Assembly: GCA_015055945.1 (NCBI GenBank)
Contig: SVHH01000004.1
Location: forward strand, 62,001-126,000
Length of the DNA: 64,000 nt
Source of the DNA: Clostridiales bacterium
Lineage (GTDB): Bacteria; Bacillota; Clostridia; Christensenellales; Borkfalkiaceae
Direction: 5' to 3'
Shown: positions 52,811 through 63,226 of the stretch, piece by piece
Numbering within the stretch: position 1 is the first letter of the stretch
How the letters are laid out: each line of letters starts with the position of its first letter
The notes under the pieces: model-generated
What the model was told of the DNA's origin: nothing
Seen by the model: the letters and a program-made list of their open reading frames with translations, nothing else
The model's database searches: none
Position numbers and translations under genes: made by a program

Positions 52811-53707
52811 ATGCGTATGAGTAATAAAAACAAACTAAACATAACGGCTTACGGCGGGGGCTTGGCTTTTTTTTCCGCAATTAGCATATTCGTTATTATA
52901 ACTTTTTTAGGGCAAACTATATTTGGGCTTATTTTCGAGCAAACAAGCGTAGAGTATATTGCAATTTGTTCAACCTTTTCGGCAATAGCCTTTGCAATAG
53001 TTAGCATCTATTATGGCGTTAAGGTTAAAAAGCCTTTTGAAAACCTTTTTTCAATAAACAAATTTAACCCTATACATATTGTTTTGACATTAATTTTATC
53101 AGCGGGTATGTTTTTTGGGCTTGGGTTTATTAATACTGCGTTTGTCGAGTTATTAAAGAGCGTAGGTATAACGCTGTCAAGTTCGGTTGTGCCGCTCAAT
53201 AATTTTGGTAATTTTATTTTATTTTCTATTCTTTTAGCGTTTATTCCTGCGGTCTTTGAAGAAATTTTCTTCCGCGGAGTGTTGCTAAATTCACTTAACA
53301 AGGTTAAAACCCTAATTGCGGCTATATTAGTTGGCGGGTGTTTTGCGCTTTATCACTGCTCACTTGCGCAACTAATATATCAATTTATTTACGGCGTTTT
53401 ATTATGCCTATTAGTAAAGACGGCAAAAAGTGTTATTCCAGCGGTAATTTCGCATTTTATAAACAACTTTGCCGTAATTTTATTAGAATATTATAGAGTT
53501 CAAATTGATTTATTTAATCCGATAATTATAGCGTGTGGCATTGCGCTTTTGGTTGTTTTCACCATTTTAACACTTTTAATCTTGAAAAAATCTTCAAAAC
53601 CCGATTATAAAAAAGGTGAAGTTAAAGACTTTTTCTTACCGTGCGGAGTTTTCGGTATGGTTATTTGCTTAGTGCTTACGCTTAGCGTTATATTTGTAGG
53701 GGCTTAA
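52811..53707 (+). CDS. CPBP family intramembrane metalloprotease
   Basis: The 298-residue protein has about eight membrane segments and the CPBP/Rce1-like motifs: EExxxR in AVFEEIFFRGVLL near 154-162, and a histidine in FALYHCSLAQ near 177. Family members include CAAX-type prenyl proteases and bacteriocin self-immunity proteins; the substrate here is unknown. No ribosome binding site precedes the ATG at 52811 (or the ATG at 52817), and TATAGT/TAAAAT boxes abut it, so the mRNA may be leaderless. Confidence 0.85.
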   Translation: MRMSNKNKLNITAYGGGLAFFSAISIFVIITFLGQTIFGLIFEQTSVEYIAICSTFSAIAFAIVSIYYGVKVKKPFENLFSINKFNPIHIVLTLILSAGMFFGLGFINTAFVELLKSVGITLSSSVVPLNNFGNFILFSILLAFIPAVFEEIFFRGVLLNSLNKVKTLIAAILVGGCFALYHCSLAQLIYQFIYGVLLCLLVKTAKSVIPAVISHFINNFAVILLEYYRVQIDLFNPIIIACGIALLVVFTILTLLILKKSSKPDYKKGEVKDFFLPCGVFGMVICLVLTLSVIFVGA

Positions 53708-53713
53708 AATATA

Positions 53714-54187
53714 ATGATTAAAATTAACTTAGTTGCCGTGGGCAAGGTAAAGGAAAAATATTTTGCGGACGGAATTGCCGAGTATGCTAAAAGGCTTTCG
53801 CGTTTTTGTGAGTTTAAAATTATTGAACTTCAAGAAGAAAATTACCAAAAAGTAGACGACGCGCTAATTTCTTCAATCAAAGAAAAGGAAGGCGAAAAGA
53901 TTTTGCCATTACTTAAAGGGTTCGTTTTTGCTATGGCGATAGAAGGGGATAAGTTTTCAAGCGAAAAGTTTGCAAAGCAACTTAAAAACCTTGTCGATAT
54001 AGGTCAAGGAGTTATAACTTTCGTTATCGGCGGCTCTTACGGCTTATCTGACGCTGTTAAAAATAGGGCGGATAAACTCTTGTCTTTTTCAGATATGACC
54101 TTTCCGCACACACTTTTTAGATTGATGCTTACCGAGCAAATATATCGGGCGTTTTCAATAAATTCGGGTAGCGCATACCATAAATAA
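53714..54187 (+). CDS. rlmH: 23S rRNA (pseudouridine1915-N3)-methyltransferase RlmH
   Basis: RlmH methylates pseudouridine 1915 in helix 69 of 23S rRNA. The 157-residue SPOUT protein has FVIGGSYGLSDAV near 96-108 and the C-terminal knot SDMTFPHTLFRLMLTEQIYRA ending in YHK, all typical. It starts six bases after the CPBP gene and is followed 15 bases later by an M14 peptidase. Confidence 0.95.
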   Translation: MIKINLVAVGKVKEKYFADGIAEYAKRLSRFCEFKIIELQEENYQKVDDALISSIKEKEGEKILPLLKGFVFAMAIEGDKFSSEKFAKQLKNLVDIGQGVITFVIGGSYGLSDAVKNRADKLLSFSDMTFPHTLFRLMLTEQIYRAFSINSGSAYHK

Positions 54188-54202
54188 TTCATACCATAGT
54201 GT

Positions 54203-54982
54203 ATGGATATTTTGCAAAAAATCGAGCGTTATTACAATTCTTTTAATGGAGAAAAGGGCATAATTGGGTTTAGTGAAAAGTCGCAACCCATTTACTATTT
54301 TTGCGTTGCTAAATCTTTTTACCCAAAGATAATAGTTCAATGTGGTATGCACGCACGCGAGCACATTACTTCGCACCTATGCTTAAAACTTATCGATTAT
54401 TTTTCTAAGTTTTCTAAAGTGGGCACGGTGTATTTTATCCCCGCCGTAAACCCCGACGGCATTAAAATTGCAATAAACACCTTACCGCTTTATAAAGCAA
54501 ACGCTAATGGTGTGGACTTAAACGTGAACTTTGACGCAAAGTGGGGTAACGGTGCTAAAAACACAACTAAAAAGGGTGCGGAAAATTATATCGGGCGTGT
54601 TCCTTTTTCGGAAAGTGAAACAATTGCACTTGCAGCGTTTACCTTGCTTATCTATCCGCACTTAACCGTTAGTTTTCACTCTAAGGGCGAAGAAATTTAT
54701 TACGAGTTTAATCAAAATCTTGCTGATAAGGAGCGCGATTATTCTATCGCTAAAACCGTTCAAAACCAAAACGGTTACGCCATTAAGGCAACGCCGCTAT
54801 CATCCGGCGGATATAAAGACTGGTGCATACAAAACCTTAAAATCCCCGCATTGACAATAGAAGTTGGTGCGGATAATTTATCACACCCGATAGGCGTTAA
54901 GCACTTGGGTGCAATTTTTAATAAAAACAAAAACTTACTCAGTGCTGTAATTCATCGGCTTATGGAGTTAAAATGGACTTAA
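54203..54982 (+). CDS. M14-family zinc carboxypeptidase
   Basis: The 259-residue protein has the M14 ligands HxxE in GMHAREHIT near 49 and a later His in SFHSKGEE near 153. The catalytic Glu is in LTIEVGAD near 216, and VNPDGIKIA near 80 is typical. VDLNVNF occupies the substrate arginine region, with Asn where an Arg is often found. No signal peptide is visible, so it may act in the cytoplasm on recycled muropeptides. It overlaps tadA by ten bases. Confidence 0.85.
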   Translation: MDILQKIERYYNSFNGEKGIIGFSEKSQPIYYFCVAKSFYPKIIVQCGMHAREHITSHLCLKLIDYFSKFSKVGTVYFIPAVNPDGIKIAINTLPLYKANANGVDLNVNFDAKWGNGAKNTTKKGAENYIGRVPFSESETIALAAFTLLIYPHLTVSFHSKGEEIYYEFNQNLADKERDYSIAKTVQNQNGYAIKATPLSSGGYKDWCIQNLKIPALTIEVGADNLSHPIGVKHLGAIFNKNKNLLSAVIHRLMELKWT

Positions 54983-55434
54983 AATTTATGAAAGCGGCAA
55001 TAAATCAAGCAAAAATTGCCCAAAAAAAGGACGAAGTGCCTATAGGTGCGGTTATTGTTGTTGACGGTAAAGTTATTGCGCGCGCACACAATTTAATGGA
55101 AAAAACGCAACTTGCAACTGCGCACGCGGAAATTTTGGCAATTAATAAGGCGTGCAAAAAGTTAAAGAGTTGGCGTTTGGATAACGCTGAACTTTACGTT
55201 ACCATTGAGCCGTGCGCTATGTGTGCGGGCGCTATTGCTAACGCGCGCATAAAAAAGGTTTACTTCGGCGCGTTTGAAACTAAAAGCGGAGCGGCGGTTA
55301 GTAAATTTAACGTTCTTTCTAACAGCGGACTTAATCACACCGTGGAATTTGAGGGGGGGATTTTGGAAGAAACTTGCGCAAATATAATAAAAAATTATTT
55401 TAAAGCAAAGAGAATTCAAAAAAGCCTTGACTAA
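54973..55434 (+). CDS. tadA: tRNA-specific adenosine deaminase TadA
   Basis: TadA converts A34 to inosine in tRNA-Arg(ACG). The 153-residue protein has the zinc deaminase motifs HAEILAINKA near 53 and PCAMCAGAI near 83. The start ATG lies inside the end of the M14 gene, so translation is probably coupled. The length is normal. Confidence 0.94.
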   Translation: MDLKFMKAAINQAKIAQKKDEVPIGAVIVVDGKVIARAHNLMEKTQLATAHAEILAINKACKKLKSWRLDNAELYVTIEPCAMCAGAIANARIKKVYFGAFETKSGAAVSKFNVLSNSGLNHTVEFEGGILEETCANIIKNYFKAKRIQKSLD

Positions 55435-55503
55435 TTCAAATTTTAGTTATAAAATAGATACGGTACTATATGTACATAAAGTTACATTAGGAGAAAAGTT
55501 AAT

Positions 55504-56457
55504 ATGATTACACACGGCAACAAGATTGAAGTTATTTCAGGTAACTCTAACAGACCCTTGGCAGAAGCAGTTGCTAAGGAACTCGGCTTACCCTTGAGTA
55601 ACGCGGAAGTTGGCAAGTTCTCTGATGGAGAAATTAGCATCACTCTTCCCCAAACGGTTAGAGGTAAGGACGTATTTATCGTTCAATCTACTTCTATTCC
55701 AGTAAACGATAACCTTATGGAACTCCTTATCATGATTGATGCTTGTAAAAGAGCGTCTGCTGGTAGAGTTACCGCAGTTATCCCTTACTTCGGCTATGCT
55801 AGACAAGACAGAAAGGCTCGTCCTAGAGACCCGATTACGGCAAAACTTGTTGCTGACATTTTAACTAGCGCTGGCGCTGACAGAGTTCTTACTATGGACC
55901 TTCACGCTGCACAAATTCAAGGCTTTTTCGATATCCCCGTAGACCATCTCTACGGCGCACCTATTCTTGCTAGATACTTCAAGAATAAGATGAATGAAGA
56001 CTGGGTTGTTGTTTCTCCCGACGTTGGTAGCGTTGCAAGAGCAAGAAACTTCGCTTCACGCGTTGACGCTTCACTCGCTATCGTAGACAAGCGTCGTCCT
56101 AAGGCAAACGCTATCGAAGTTATGAACGTTATCGGCGACGTTAAGGGTAAATCTTGCATTATGGTTGACGATATGATTGACACCGCTGGTACTATTTGCC
56201 AAGGTGCTGAAGCACTCGTTAAAAACGGTGCTAAAGAAGTTTACGCTTGCTGTACTCACGGCGTTCTTAGCGGTCCTGCTATGGAAAGACTTATTGCATC
56301 ACCCATTAAGCAAATCGTTGTTCTCGATACTATCAATCTTCCCGAACACGTGCGCAACAATCCTAAGATTAAAGTTCTTTCAGTTGCAAAACTCGTTGCT
56401 AAAGCAATCAACACCATTTACTCTGATACTTCGCTTTCAGCAATTTACGAAGACTAA
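55504..56457 (+). CDS. prs: ribose-phosphate pyrophosphokinase
   Basis: Prs makes PRPP from ribose 5-phosphate and ATP, the substrate of PurF here. The 317-residue protein has the flexible loop [14 protein letters not shown] near 98, [13 protein letters not shown] near 128, and the PRPP-binding [10 protein letters not shown] near 221. The ribosome binding site is AGGAG at 55489-55493. A terminator follows directly after the stop. Confidence 0.96.
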   Translation: MITHGNKIEVISGNSNRPLAEAVAKELGLPLSNAEVGKFSDGEISITLPQTVRGKDVFIVQSTSIPVNDNLMELLIMIDACKRASAGRVTAVIPYFGYARQDRKARPRDPITAKLVADILTSAGADRVLTMDLHAAQIQGFFDIPVDHLYGAPILARYFKNKMNEDWVVVSPDVGSVARARNFASRVDASLAIVDKRRPKANAIEVMNVIGDVKGKSCIMVDDMIDTAGTICQGAEALVKNGAKEVYACCTHGVLSGPAMERLIASPIKQIVVLDTINLPEHVRNNPKIKVLSVAKLVAKAINTIYSDTSLSAIYED

Positions 56458-56474
56458 TTAAGTTACTTAAAGAA

Positions 56475-56502
56475 AAAGCCGTTTGCAAAAAAACGGCTTT
56501 TT
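56475..56502 (+). terminator. terminator between prs and pth
   Basis: AAAGCCGTTT pairs with AAACGGCTTT and is followed by Ts. It ends eight bases or so before the pth ribosome binding site, so pth needs read-through or a promoter inside this short gap. Confidence 0.85.
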
Positions 56503-56515
56503 TAGTGGAGATAAT

Positions 56516-57088
56516 ATGAAACTCATTGTAGGTTTAGGCAACCCCGACGATAAGTATAAAAACACTTTTCATAACCTTGGGTTTATGTCTGCGGATAAAA
56601 TCGCAAATGAACTCGGTGTGGAATTTAATAAGGAAAAATGTCGCGCGCTCGTTGCCGAAACCAAAGTGGGTATGCAAAAGGTTATTATTGCTAAACCTTT
56701 AACGTATATGAACTTAAGCGGGGAGAGCGTGAGAGAACTTGTTTCATTTTATAAAATCCCTTTAGAAGACCTTTTGGTTATATACGATGATTTTGACTTA
56801 AACAAAGGCGCGGTTAGAATTAGAGAGAACGGTTCTGCTGGTACGCATAACGGTATGCGCAACATAATCGCACTTTTAGGCAAAACTAACTTTCCGCGCG
56901 TTAGAATTGGTTTTAAACCCACTGAAAAACTTCAAATTCAACTTATTAACCTTGTTTTATCGGGGATTAAAGAAGAAGACAAGCCCACATTCAACAAGGC
57001 TTTAGATACAGCAGCAAGTGCCGGCATAGCATTTGCTAAGGGTGTGGAAATTCAAAAGATTATGCAGGAGTTTAACACCAAAGCGTAG
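56516..57088 (+). CDS. pth: peptidyl-tRNA hydrolase
   Basis: Pth frees tRNA from stalled peptidyl-tRNA. The 190-residue protein has the usual LIVGLGNPDDKYKNTFHNLGF at 3-23 with catalytic His near 20, KPLTYMNLSGESV near 61, and GSAGTHNGMRNI near 107. The ATG at 56516 follows GGAG at 56507-56510; the frame upstream runs through the terminator and is not used. It is followed by mfd, the standard order. Confidence 0.95.
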   Translation: MKLIVGLGNPDDKYKNTFHNLGFMSADKIANELGVEFNKEKCRALVAETKVGMQKVIIAKPLTYMNLSGESVRELVSFYKIPLEDLLVIYDDFDLNKGAVRIRENGSAGTHNGMRNIIALLGKTNFPRVRIGFKPTEKLQIQLINLVLSGIKEEDKPTFNKALDTAASAGIAFAKGVEIQKIMQEFNTKA

Positions 57089-57140
57089 TTGAATTCTATC
57101 AATAATTTGCTTAAAACTCATCTTGTGAGATACTTTATAT

Positions 57141-60100
57141 ATGCTTGAGCAAATCATAAAATTAAAAAACCGCGAAAATTCTTTAAAAGAGTTTATTTCG
57201 CACGTCCGCCAAGGTATTCCTTCGGCGGTTTTTGGCGTTGCTGATGCTTTCAAGAATTTTATGGTTTCCGCGCTCGATGAAAAGGTTTTATATATCGTAA
57301 AGGACGGTTTAACTGCACGCCTTGCTGTGGATGCTATCAATGAAATTTCGGGGAAAAGTGCCGTTTATATCCCGCCTAAGGATGAAATTTTGTTGCAAGC
57401 AAGGGCGTTTTCTAAAGATAATACTTACGCGCGTATTTGCGCACTCGATAAAATTAGTGATGCTTCAGTTATAGTTGCAACGGCGGAAACGCTTATGCAA
57501 ACCGCACCCAAATCTATCCGCTCTATTACACTAGTAAGAGACGTAGACTTTCATCAAGGCGAAGTGGTTTCAACCTTGGTAACTTTAGGGTACGTGCGTA
57601 CTGAAAATCCTAATACGCAAGGCACTTTTTCCGTCCGTGGCGACGTTTTAGACGTGTTTCCAGTGGGCTTTGAAAACCCCGTTAGAGTAGACTTTTTCGG
57701 CGATACGATTGAAAGCATAAAATCTTACGACGCGGAGAGTAGACAAAGCCTAGGATACCTTGACAGCGTTAAGATTTTGCAAGCAGCGGAGTTTATTTTT
57801 GAAAATGATGACTTTGCGCTTTTCAAGAGCATATTAAAGGGCGAACTAAAGAACGCTAATAGAGAGCAAAAAGTAAGGCTTAACGTTTTATATGGCGATT
57901 TAGAAGTGGCTATGGAAAATCGCGACGCTTATCTCATGGGTACGCTTTCCGTTTTGTCATCTTCTTGCGCAAGCATTTTTGATTATTTAGATAAGGAAAC
58001 GGTAATAGTTATTGATGAAGCGCGCCGCGTGCACGAACTCGGTACTCTCAACCAAACGGAATTTGAAGAAAGATTTAATTCGCTAAGAGAAGCGGGCGAA
58101 GTTTTCTCGTTCGCAAAGGATAATTTCTTAGGGCTTGAAAAACTTACCGAAAAAATCAACGGTTATAGAGTGGTTGCTATGCAAGCGCTATCAACTGCAA
58201 TACCGTTTTTCAACCCCCTAAAAATAGTAAATCCGCAAGTGGGTGGTGTTGCCGATTATCAACTTGATTTTAAGGAAGTTTTTACTGATATTGACAACTG
58301 GCTTAAAGGCGGTTATTCTATAACCGTTTGTACGGGCGATAAAAAGCGCGCGGATAACTTCGCGTTTGAACTTTCTTACAGGGGAATAGCATCTGCGGTA
58401 GATTATGGCGGCGAACCTAAAGGTGTAAACGTAATAAGCCAAAAATTATCGCGCGGCTTTATCTTCCACGAAGAAAAAGCGGTGGTAATAGGAAGTGGTA
58501 ACCTTTTTGCTAAGCCCGTTTCCGCACGTAAAATTCAAAGCAAGAAAAAAGGATTTTTCACTGCGCCCGAAGTCGGCGATTATTGCGTACACGAAATTCA
58601 CGGTGTAGGTAGAGTTTTAGGTAATAAGAAGATTACCACAACCGAAGGCACTAAAGATTACGTGGCGGTTGAATACTCCGGCGGGGATATTTTATACGTA
58701 CCCGTAGAACAAATGGATATCCTTACTAGATATCTTGGTGGGGACAAAAAACCGCGTCTTTCAAAGATAGGTGGAAAGGACTTTGAAAGGATAAAAAAGA
58801 ACGTTCGCGAAAGTATTAAAAAGATGAGTTTTGACCTAAAGAAACTCTATCAAGAACGCGATGAATTAAAAGGTTATAAATTTACCGACGACAGAGAACT
58901 TCAAGATATGTTTGAAGGGGCTTTTCCGTTTGAAGATACGCCCGACCAAGCGCAAGCAAACGTGGATATTAAGGCGGATATGTTAAGCGGAAAGGTTATG
59001 GATAGGTTGGTGTGTGGCGACGTTGGCTTTGGCAAGACTGAAGTTGCATTCCGCGCTGTGTTCCGCGCAGTTGCAAACGGCAAGCAAGCGGCAATGCTTG
59101 CTCCCACTACGATTTTAACCGAACAGCACTATAACACCGCACTTCAAAGATTTAAGGATTTTGGCATAAAAATTGCTTGCCTTAATAGATTTAAGACGGC
59201 AAAACAACAAAGACAGATTGTACAAGACTTAAAAGACGGCAAAATCGACTTTATTATCGGCACGCATAGGCTTTTAAGTAAGGATATTGAGTTTAAAGAT
59301 TTAGGACTTTTGGTACTCGATGAAGAACAGCGATTCGGCGTTGAACATAAAGAAAAAATCAAACTTTTAAAGACTAACGTAGACGCGCTTACCTTGACGG
59401 CAACGCCTATACCTAGAACGCTGCATATGTCGCTATCTGGTATACGTTCAATAAGTACAATTAACACGCCGCCCAAAAAACGTTTGCCTGTACAAACTTA
59501 CGTAACAGAAGAGACAGAAACGCTGATTAAAGATGCCGTTTCGCGTGAAATAAATAGGGGTGGACAAGCGTTTATACTCTATAACCGTGTGGAAACTATC
59601 TTTACTTTTGCTGAATCGGTTAAGCGTTTAATGCCTAACTTAAAAGTAACCGTCGTTCACGGACAAATGGAAGAACGCGTTATGGAACAAAACGTTTTAG
59701 CATTCTATCGCGGCGAATACGACGTTTTGATATCCACTACAATTATTGAAAACGGTATAGATTTACCCAAAGCCAACACGCTTATAGTAATAGACGCGGA
59801 TAAACTTGGGCTATCCACACTCTATCAATTAAAGGGTAGAGTAGGTCGAAGCGACCGCTTGGCATACGCTTATTTTACCTTTAAGCGTGAAAAAATATTG
59901 TCGCAGACGGCTTTTGAACGCTTGAACGCTATTATTGAGTTTGCGGAAATGGGCAGCGGTATCAAGATTGCTATGCGCGACCTAGAGATTAGGGGTGCGG
60001 GCAATATTTTGGGCGCGGAACAGCACGGTCATATGGAAAAAATCGGTTACGAATTGTATTCTAAACTTCTCCGTGAAGAACTCTCTGGTAAGGTTGAAGT

Positions 60101-60539
60101 TATCCCCGAACTGGATATAAGGGTAACCGCGTTTATACCCGATGATTACATTGAAAGCAACGTCGCGCGAATGGACGCTTATAAAGAGATTGCGGAAATA
60201 AATTCGTTAGATACTGAAAAGGAATTCCGCGCATCAATTAGCGACGTTTACGGCGCGCTCCCCGAAGAAGCGGATAACCTTATAAACATAGCCGTAGTAA
60301 AGATGCTCGCCGCGCGTTTAGGTGCAAAAGAAATCAACGTTCGCCAGTCGGACGTGAGTTTGGTTTTTGATGACTTTAAAGTATTCGCAAAGAAAAAACT
60401 CGTGTCCGCAATGGATGCTTTTGCTGATAGCGTAGTCGTATCTATGAGTAATTTACCCGCGTTAGAGTTCGTAAGGGATGGACAAAGTAACGCTGAGATG
60501 TTGTCGATTATGAGAGAGTTTTTAACTCATACTCTTTAA
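57141..60539 (+). CDS. mfd: transcription-repair coupling factor Mfd
   Basis: Mfd removes RNA polymerase stalled at DNA damage and recruits UvrA. The 1132-residue protein has the UvrB-like N-terminal module, the CarD-like RNAP-interaction domain (GDYCVHEIHGVGRVLG near 476), and a RecG-like translocase with Walker A GDVGFGKTEV near 626 and LDEEQRFGV near 727. The C-terminal TRCF domain follows. The length is usual. It lies 52 bases after pth. Confidence 0.96.
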   Translation: MLEQIIKLKNRENSLKEFISHVRQGIPSAVFGVADAFKNFMVSALDEKVLYIVKDGLTARLAVDAINEISGKSAVYIPPKDEILLQARAFSKDNTYARICALDKISDASVIVATAETLMQTAPKSIRSITLVRDVDFHQGEVVSTLVTLGYVRTENPNTQGTFSVRGDVLDVFPVGFENPVRVDFFGDTIESIKSYDAESRQSLGYLDSVKILQAAEFIFENDDFALFKSILKGELKNANREQKVRLNVLYGDLEVAMENRDAYLMGTLSVLSSSCASIFDYLDKETVIVIDEARRVHELGTLNQTEFEERFNSLREAGEVFSFAKDNFLGLEKLTEKINGYRVVAMQALSTAIPFFNPLKIVNPQVGGVADYQLDFKEVFTDIDNWLKGGYSITVCTGDKKRADNFAFELSYRGIASAVDYGGEPKGVNVISQKLSRGFIFHEEKAVVIGSGNLFAKPVSARKIQSKKKGFFTAPEVGDYCVHEIHGVGRVLGNKKITTTEGTKDYVAVEYSGGDILYVPVEQMDILTRYLGGDKKPRLSKIGGKDFERIKKNVRESIKKMSFDLKKLYQERDELKGYKFTDDRELQDMFEGAFPFEDTPDQAQANVDIKADMLSGKVMDRLVCGDVGFGKTEVAFRAVFRAVANGKQAAMLAPTTILTEQHYNTALQRFKDFGIKIACLNRFKTAKQQRQIVQDLKDGKIDFIIGTHRLLSKDIEFKDLGLLVLDEEQRFGVEHKEKIKLLKTNVDALTLTATPIPRTLHMSLSGIRSISTINTPPKKRLPVQTYVTEETETLIKDAVSREINRGGQAFILYNRVETIFTFAESVKRLMPNLKVTVVHGQMEERVMEQNVLAFYRGEYDVLISTTIIENGIDLPKANTLIVIDADKLGLSTLYQLKGRVGRSDRLAYAYFTFKREKILSQTAFERLNAIIEFAEMGSGIKIAMRDLEIRGAGNILGAEQHGHMEKIGYELYSKLLREELSGKVEVIPELDIRVTAFIPDDYIESNVARMDAYKEIAEINSLDTEKEFRASISDVYGALPEEADNLINIAVVKMLAARLGAKEINVRQSDVSLVFDDFKVFAKKKLVSAMDAFADSVVVSMSNLPALEFVRDGQSNAEMLSIMREFLTHTL

Positions 60540-60669
60540 AAGAGAGTTGAATTTCGTTTAAAAGGGCAAAAAATAGTGAAAACTAAAAAAAATTGTTTGC
60601 TTTTTTTGCTCGTATAGTATATACTTTATGGGTATAGTAAAAAATTAGTCTTTCAATGGGAGAGAATAT

Positions 60670-62547
60670 ATGAAGAAAATTTTGGTCGCTGTTGTATCAT
60701 TAGTAATGACACTTGTAATGAGCATGACCTTTCTAGGCGGCTGTAATCTCGTAACAGTGGATAATGAAAGAAATATGAATCAGGTGATTGCAACCGTTAA
60801 GATTGCTGCAGACGCTCCTGAAGAAAATATTTACAAGAAAGAAGTAGCAATGAGTTATATTAACTACGGTTATATTTACGAACAAAGTTACGGTTATACC
60901 CGTGAACGCGTTATTAACCTTATCGTAAACCAACTCATTACCACTAGAGTATACGTTCAAAACGCGATTATTCAATTTAATAATGCTGATTCTTCAAGCA
61001 TTTATTACGGCAACGTTGTTAATGAAGACAAGGGTACTTGGGATTTGGATAGATACCTTACCGAAGATGAAATTATCGATGCTGAATATATGACTAAAAA
61101 AGATATGAACTCGATGATTCATGGTTATATGGAAGGCCACGACCACGGCGTAACCGACACCATCGTTGGTGAAGTTAGAGCCGTTCCCACTGACGCTGCT
61201 AATAAGGAAAAAGAACTTACTAACGCTCAAAAGCAGGCGTATAAGATTGACACCAACAGTTCTACCGACCGCCGTGCTGCTTATAATGAAGTTATTGAAC
61301 TTTTAGAACAAAACGAACTTTTAGGTAATTACGACGGCAGCATTGAAAGCACTGCTTACTATAAAGACTCTTTGAAGAGTTATAAAGAAAATACTATCGT
61401 TGAAAAATTTGAAAAAGCAATTAACGACGCTGCAAGAAAGTCCGTTACTTACGAAGATTTACAAAACGTTTACGAAAACAACTTTAATACTCAATCAGAA
61501 ATGAGTGATAGCGAATTTGCTGAAAAGTTATCTTCTGCAACTGCGGAAGATCCCGTATTAGTTGGTAGAAACGGTACTTACGGTTACGTTTATAACCTTC
61601 TTTTAGGTGCTGATTCAAATCAAACCGCTAAAATCAACGATATCGAAACTACTGATATTGCTAAAAAAGCAGAATTAAGAAAGGAAATTCTTGATAAAAC
61701 TATCGTTAAAGATTTGCGTTCAACTTGGCTTTTAAGCGGTTATGATTTTGATACTGAAACCAATTGCTTTACCGGGGACTATACTCTCGTTAAAGACGCT
61801 AAAAACAGTTTGCCTTTCGGCGGCACTGTAACCCACGTTAATAAAGACCACGTTGATGATGAAGAATATACGGCTCAATACCGTATTGACAGCATTAAGG
61901 AATACACCCTTGACGAATTCGTTAAGATGATGGACGAATACGTTTACGGTTCAGTTCAAAGCAACGCTAAAACTTCTTCTGACGGCGTTTCAATTTACAA
62001 GAAAGTTGTTAACAACAGCGCAGTTGAAGAATACGATGCTAAGATTAACGAACTCTTATTTGCTTTCTCAACCGACCCCGGTTCACTCAACACCTATAAA
62101 GGTTACACAATTGAGCCTATTCCTGACGTTGGCAGCGAAACTTACGTTCAAGAATTTGCCGATGCTGGTAGAGAACTTATCGCTCTCGGTGGAAAGAGTT
62201 ACATCATCGTTGCAACCGATTACGGTTATCACGTAATGTTCTTCTCACAAGCATTTACGGGTATTGAAGGTTTTTCAACTTTAGAAAGTTATCTTAACTT
62301 TGCAATGGATACAACTGGTAATGTTTCTTATTGGGAAGATCAAATGAAAGCACTCGTTGAAAACTGGGATGATGAAGACGTTGATACTGACACCTTCCTT
62401 TACAAGTTCTTCAATAGCGTAGCTTCTACTAGAGTATCAAAACAAATCAGCAAAGTTCAAAACAAGCTCTTAAACGACCACGTTTATAACGCTAACGGCG
62501 GCGTAACCAAATACGCTGATAGATATGCTGATTTGATTGAAGGCTAA
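60670..62547 (+). CDS. PrsA/SurA-like lipoprotein
   Basis: The 625-residue protein has a signal peptide with lipobox FLGGC (Cys near 25). A SurA/PrsA-like helical chaperone region follows (RVINLIVNQLITTRVYVQNAI near 78). The C-terminal part has ELIALGGKSYIIVATDYGYHVMFF near 495, like the last strand of a parvulin-type prolyl isomerase, but a complete parvulin core is not clear. Its place after mfd is where PrsA-type genes often lie. It probably helps fold exported proteins. A TATA-rich promoter near 60595-60630 precedes it. Confidence 0.65.
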   Translation: MKKILVAVVSLVMTLVMSMTFLGGCNLVTVDNERNMNQVIATVKIAADAPEENIYKKEVAMSYINYGYIYEQSYGYTRERVINLIVNQLITTRVYVQNAIIQFNNADSSSIYYGNVVNEDKGTWDLDRYLTEDEIIDAEYMTKKDMNSMIHGYMEGHDHGVTDTIVGEVRAVPTDAANKEKELTNAQKQAYKIDTNSSTDRRAAYNEVIELLEQNELLGNYDGSIESTAYYKDSLKSYKENTIVEKFEKAINDAARKSVTYEDLQNVYENNFNTQSEMSDSEFAEKLSSATAEDPVLVGRNGTYGYVYNLLLGADSNQTAKINDIETTDIAKKAELRKEILDKTIVKDLRSTWLLSGYDFDTETNCFTGDYTLVKDAKNSLPFGGTVTHVNKDHVDDEEYTAQYRIDSIKEYTLDEFVKMMDEYVYGSVQSNAKTSSDGVSIYKKVVNNSAVEEYDAKINELLFAFSTDPGSLNTYKGYTIEPIPDVGSETYVQEFADAGRELIALGGKSYIIVATDYGYHVMFFSQAFTGIEGFSTLESYLNFAMDTTGNVSYWEDQMKALVENWDDEDVDTDTFLYKFFNSVASTRVSKQISKVQNKLLNDHVYNANGGVTKYADRYADLIEG

Positions 62548-62562
62548 TATTAAAAATAAAAT

Positions 62563-62602
62563 TAAACGCAGGCTTAACCTTAATTAAACCTGCGTTTTCT
62601 TA
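62563..62602 (+). terminator. terminator after the PrsA-like gene
   Basis: AAACGCAGG pairs with CCTGCGTTT, with a T-rich tail ending nine bases before the next ATG. Confidence 0.8.
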
Positions 62603-62610
62603 ATTGAAAT

Positions 62611-63201
62611 ATGGTATTATTTTTTGACACGGAAACAACTTCGCTTAACCCCGGTCAAATCTGTCAACTGTCTTACATAATGCAAGAAGGCGACCTTTTG
62701 AGTGCGCGCAACTTGTTTTTTACGGTTGATAATATGGATTATTCGGCTTACTTAGTTCACGGTTTTTCAATAGGGAAATTAAAAGAACTTTCTGGGGATA
62801 AGCGCTTTAGTGATTACATAGAAGTTATAGAAAACGACTTTTCTAAAGCCGACCTAATAGTTTCGCACAACACCGCGTTCGACTTTTCATTTATGCGCGC
62901 GGAGTTTGAAAGGCTTGGCAAGGTTTTTGAGATAAAAAACGAGTTTTGCACAATGAAAAAGTTTACACCCGTTTGTAAACTTCCAAAAAAGAAAGGCGAA
63001 GGGTATAAGTACCCAAAACTAGCCGAACTTTGTGCACACTTTGAAATAAGTGATAATAAAATTCAAGAAGTTTCTAAAAAAGTTTTTGGAAACGCGGCAA
63101 ACTTCCACGATGCGCGTTTTGATACCACGGCAGTTTTTCTAGCGTTTAATTACGCCGCAAAACAAGCGAAAGAGTGCGAAGAAATAAAAAGATATTTATA
63201 A
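62611..63201 (+). CDS. DEDDh 3'-5' exonuclease (DnaQ-like)
   Basis: The 196-residue protein is a single exonuclease domain. Exo I is FFDTETTSL (Asp6, Glu8), Exo II is SHNTAFDFSFM near 86, and Exo III is HDARFDTTA with the DEDDh histidine near 166. It may trim DNA or RNA ends; being stand-alone, it is not necessarily the polymerase proofreading subunit. The ATG lies right after the upstream terminator and lacks a clear ribosome binding site. Confidence 0.88.
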   Translation: MVLFFDTETTSLNPGQICQLSYIMQEGDLLSARNLFFTVDNMDYSAYLVHGFSIGKLKELSGDKRFSDYIEVIENDFSKADLIVSHNTAFDFSFMRAEFERLGKVFEIKNEFCTMKKFTPVCKLPKKKGEGYKYPKLAELCAHFEISDNKIQEVSKKVFGNAANFHDARFDTTAVFLAFNYAAKQAKECEEIKRYL

Positions 63202-63226
63202 CTAGTTTTACAAAAGGAAAAGTAAA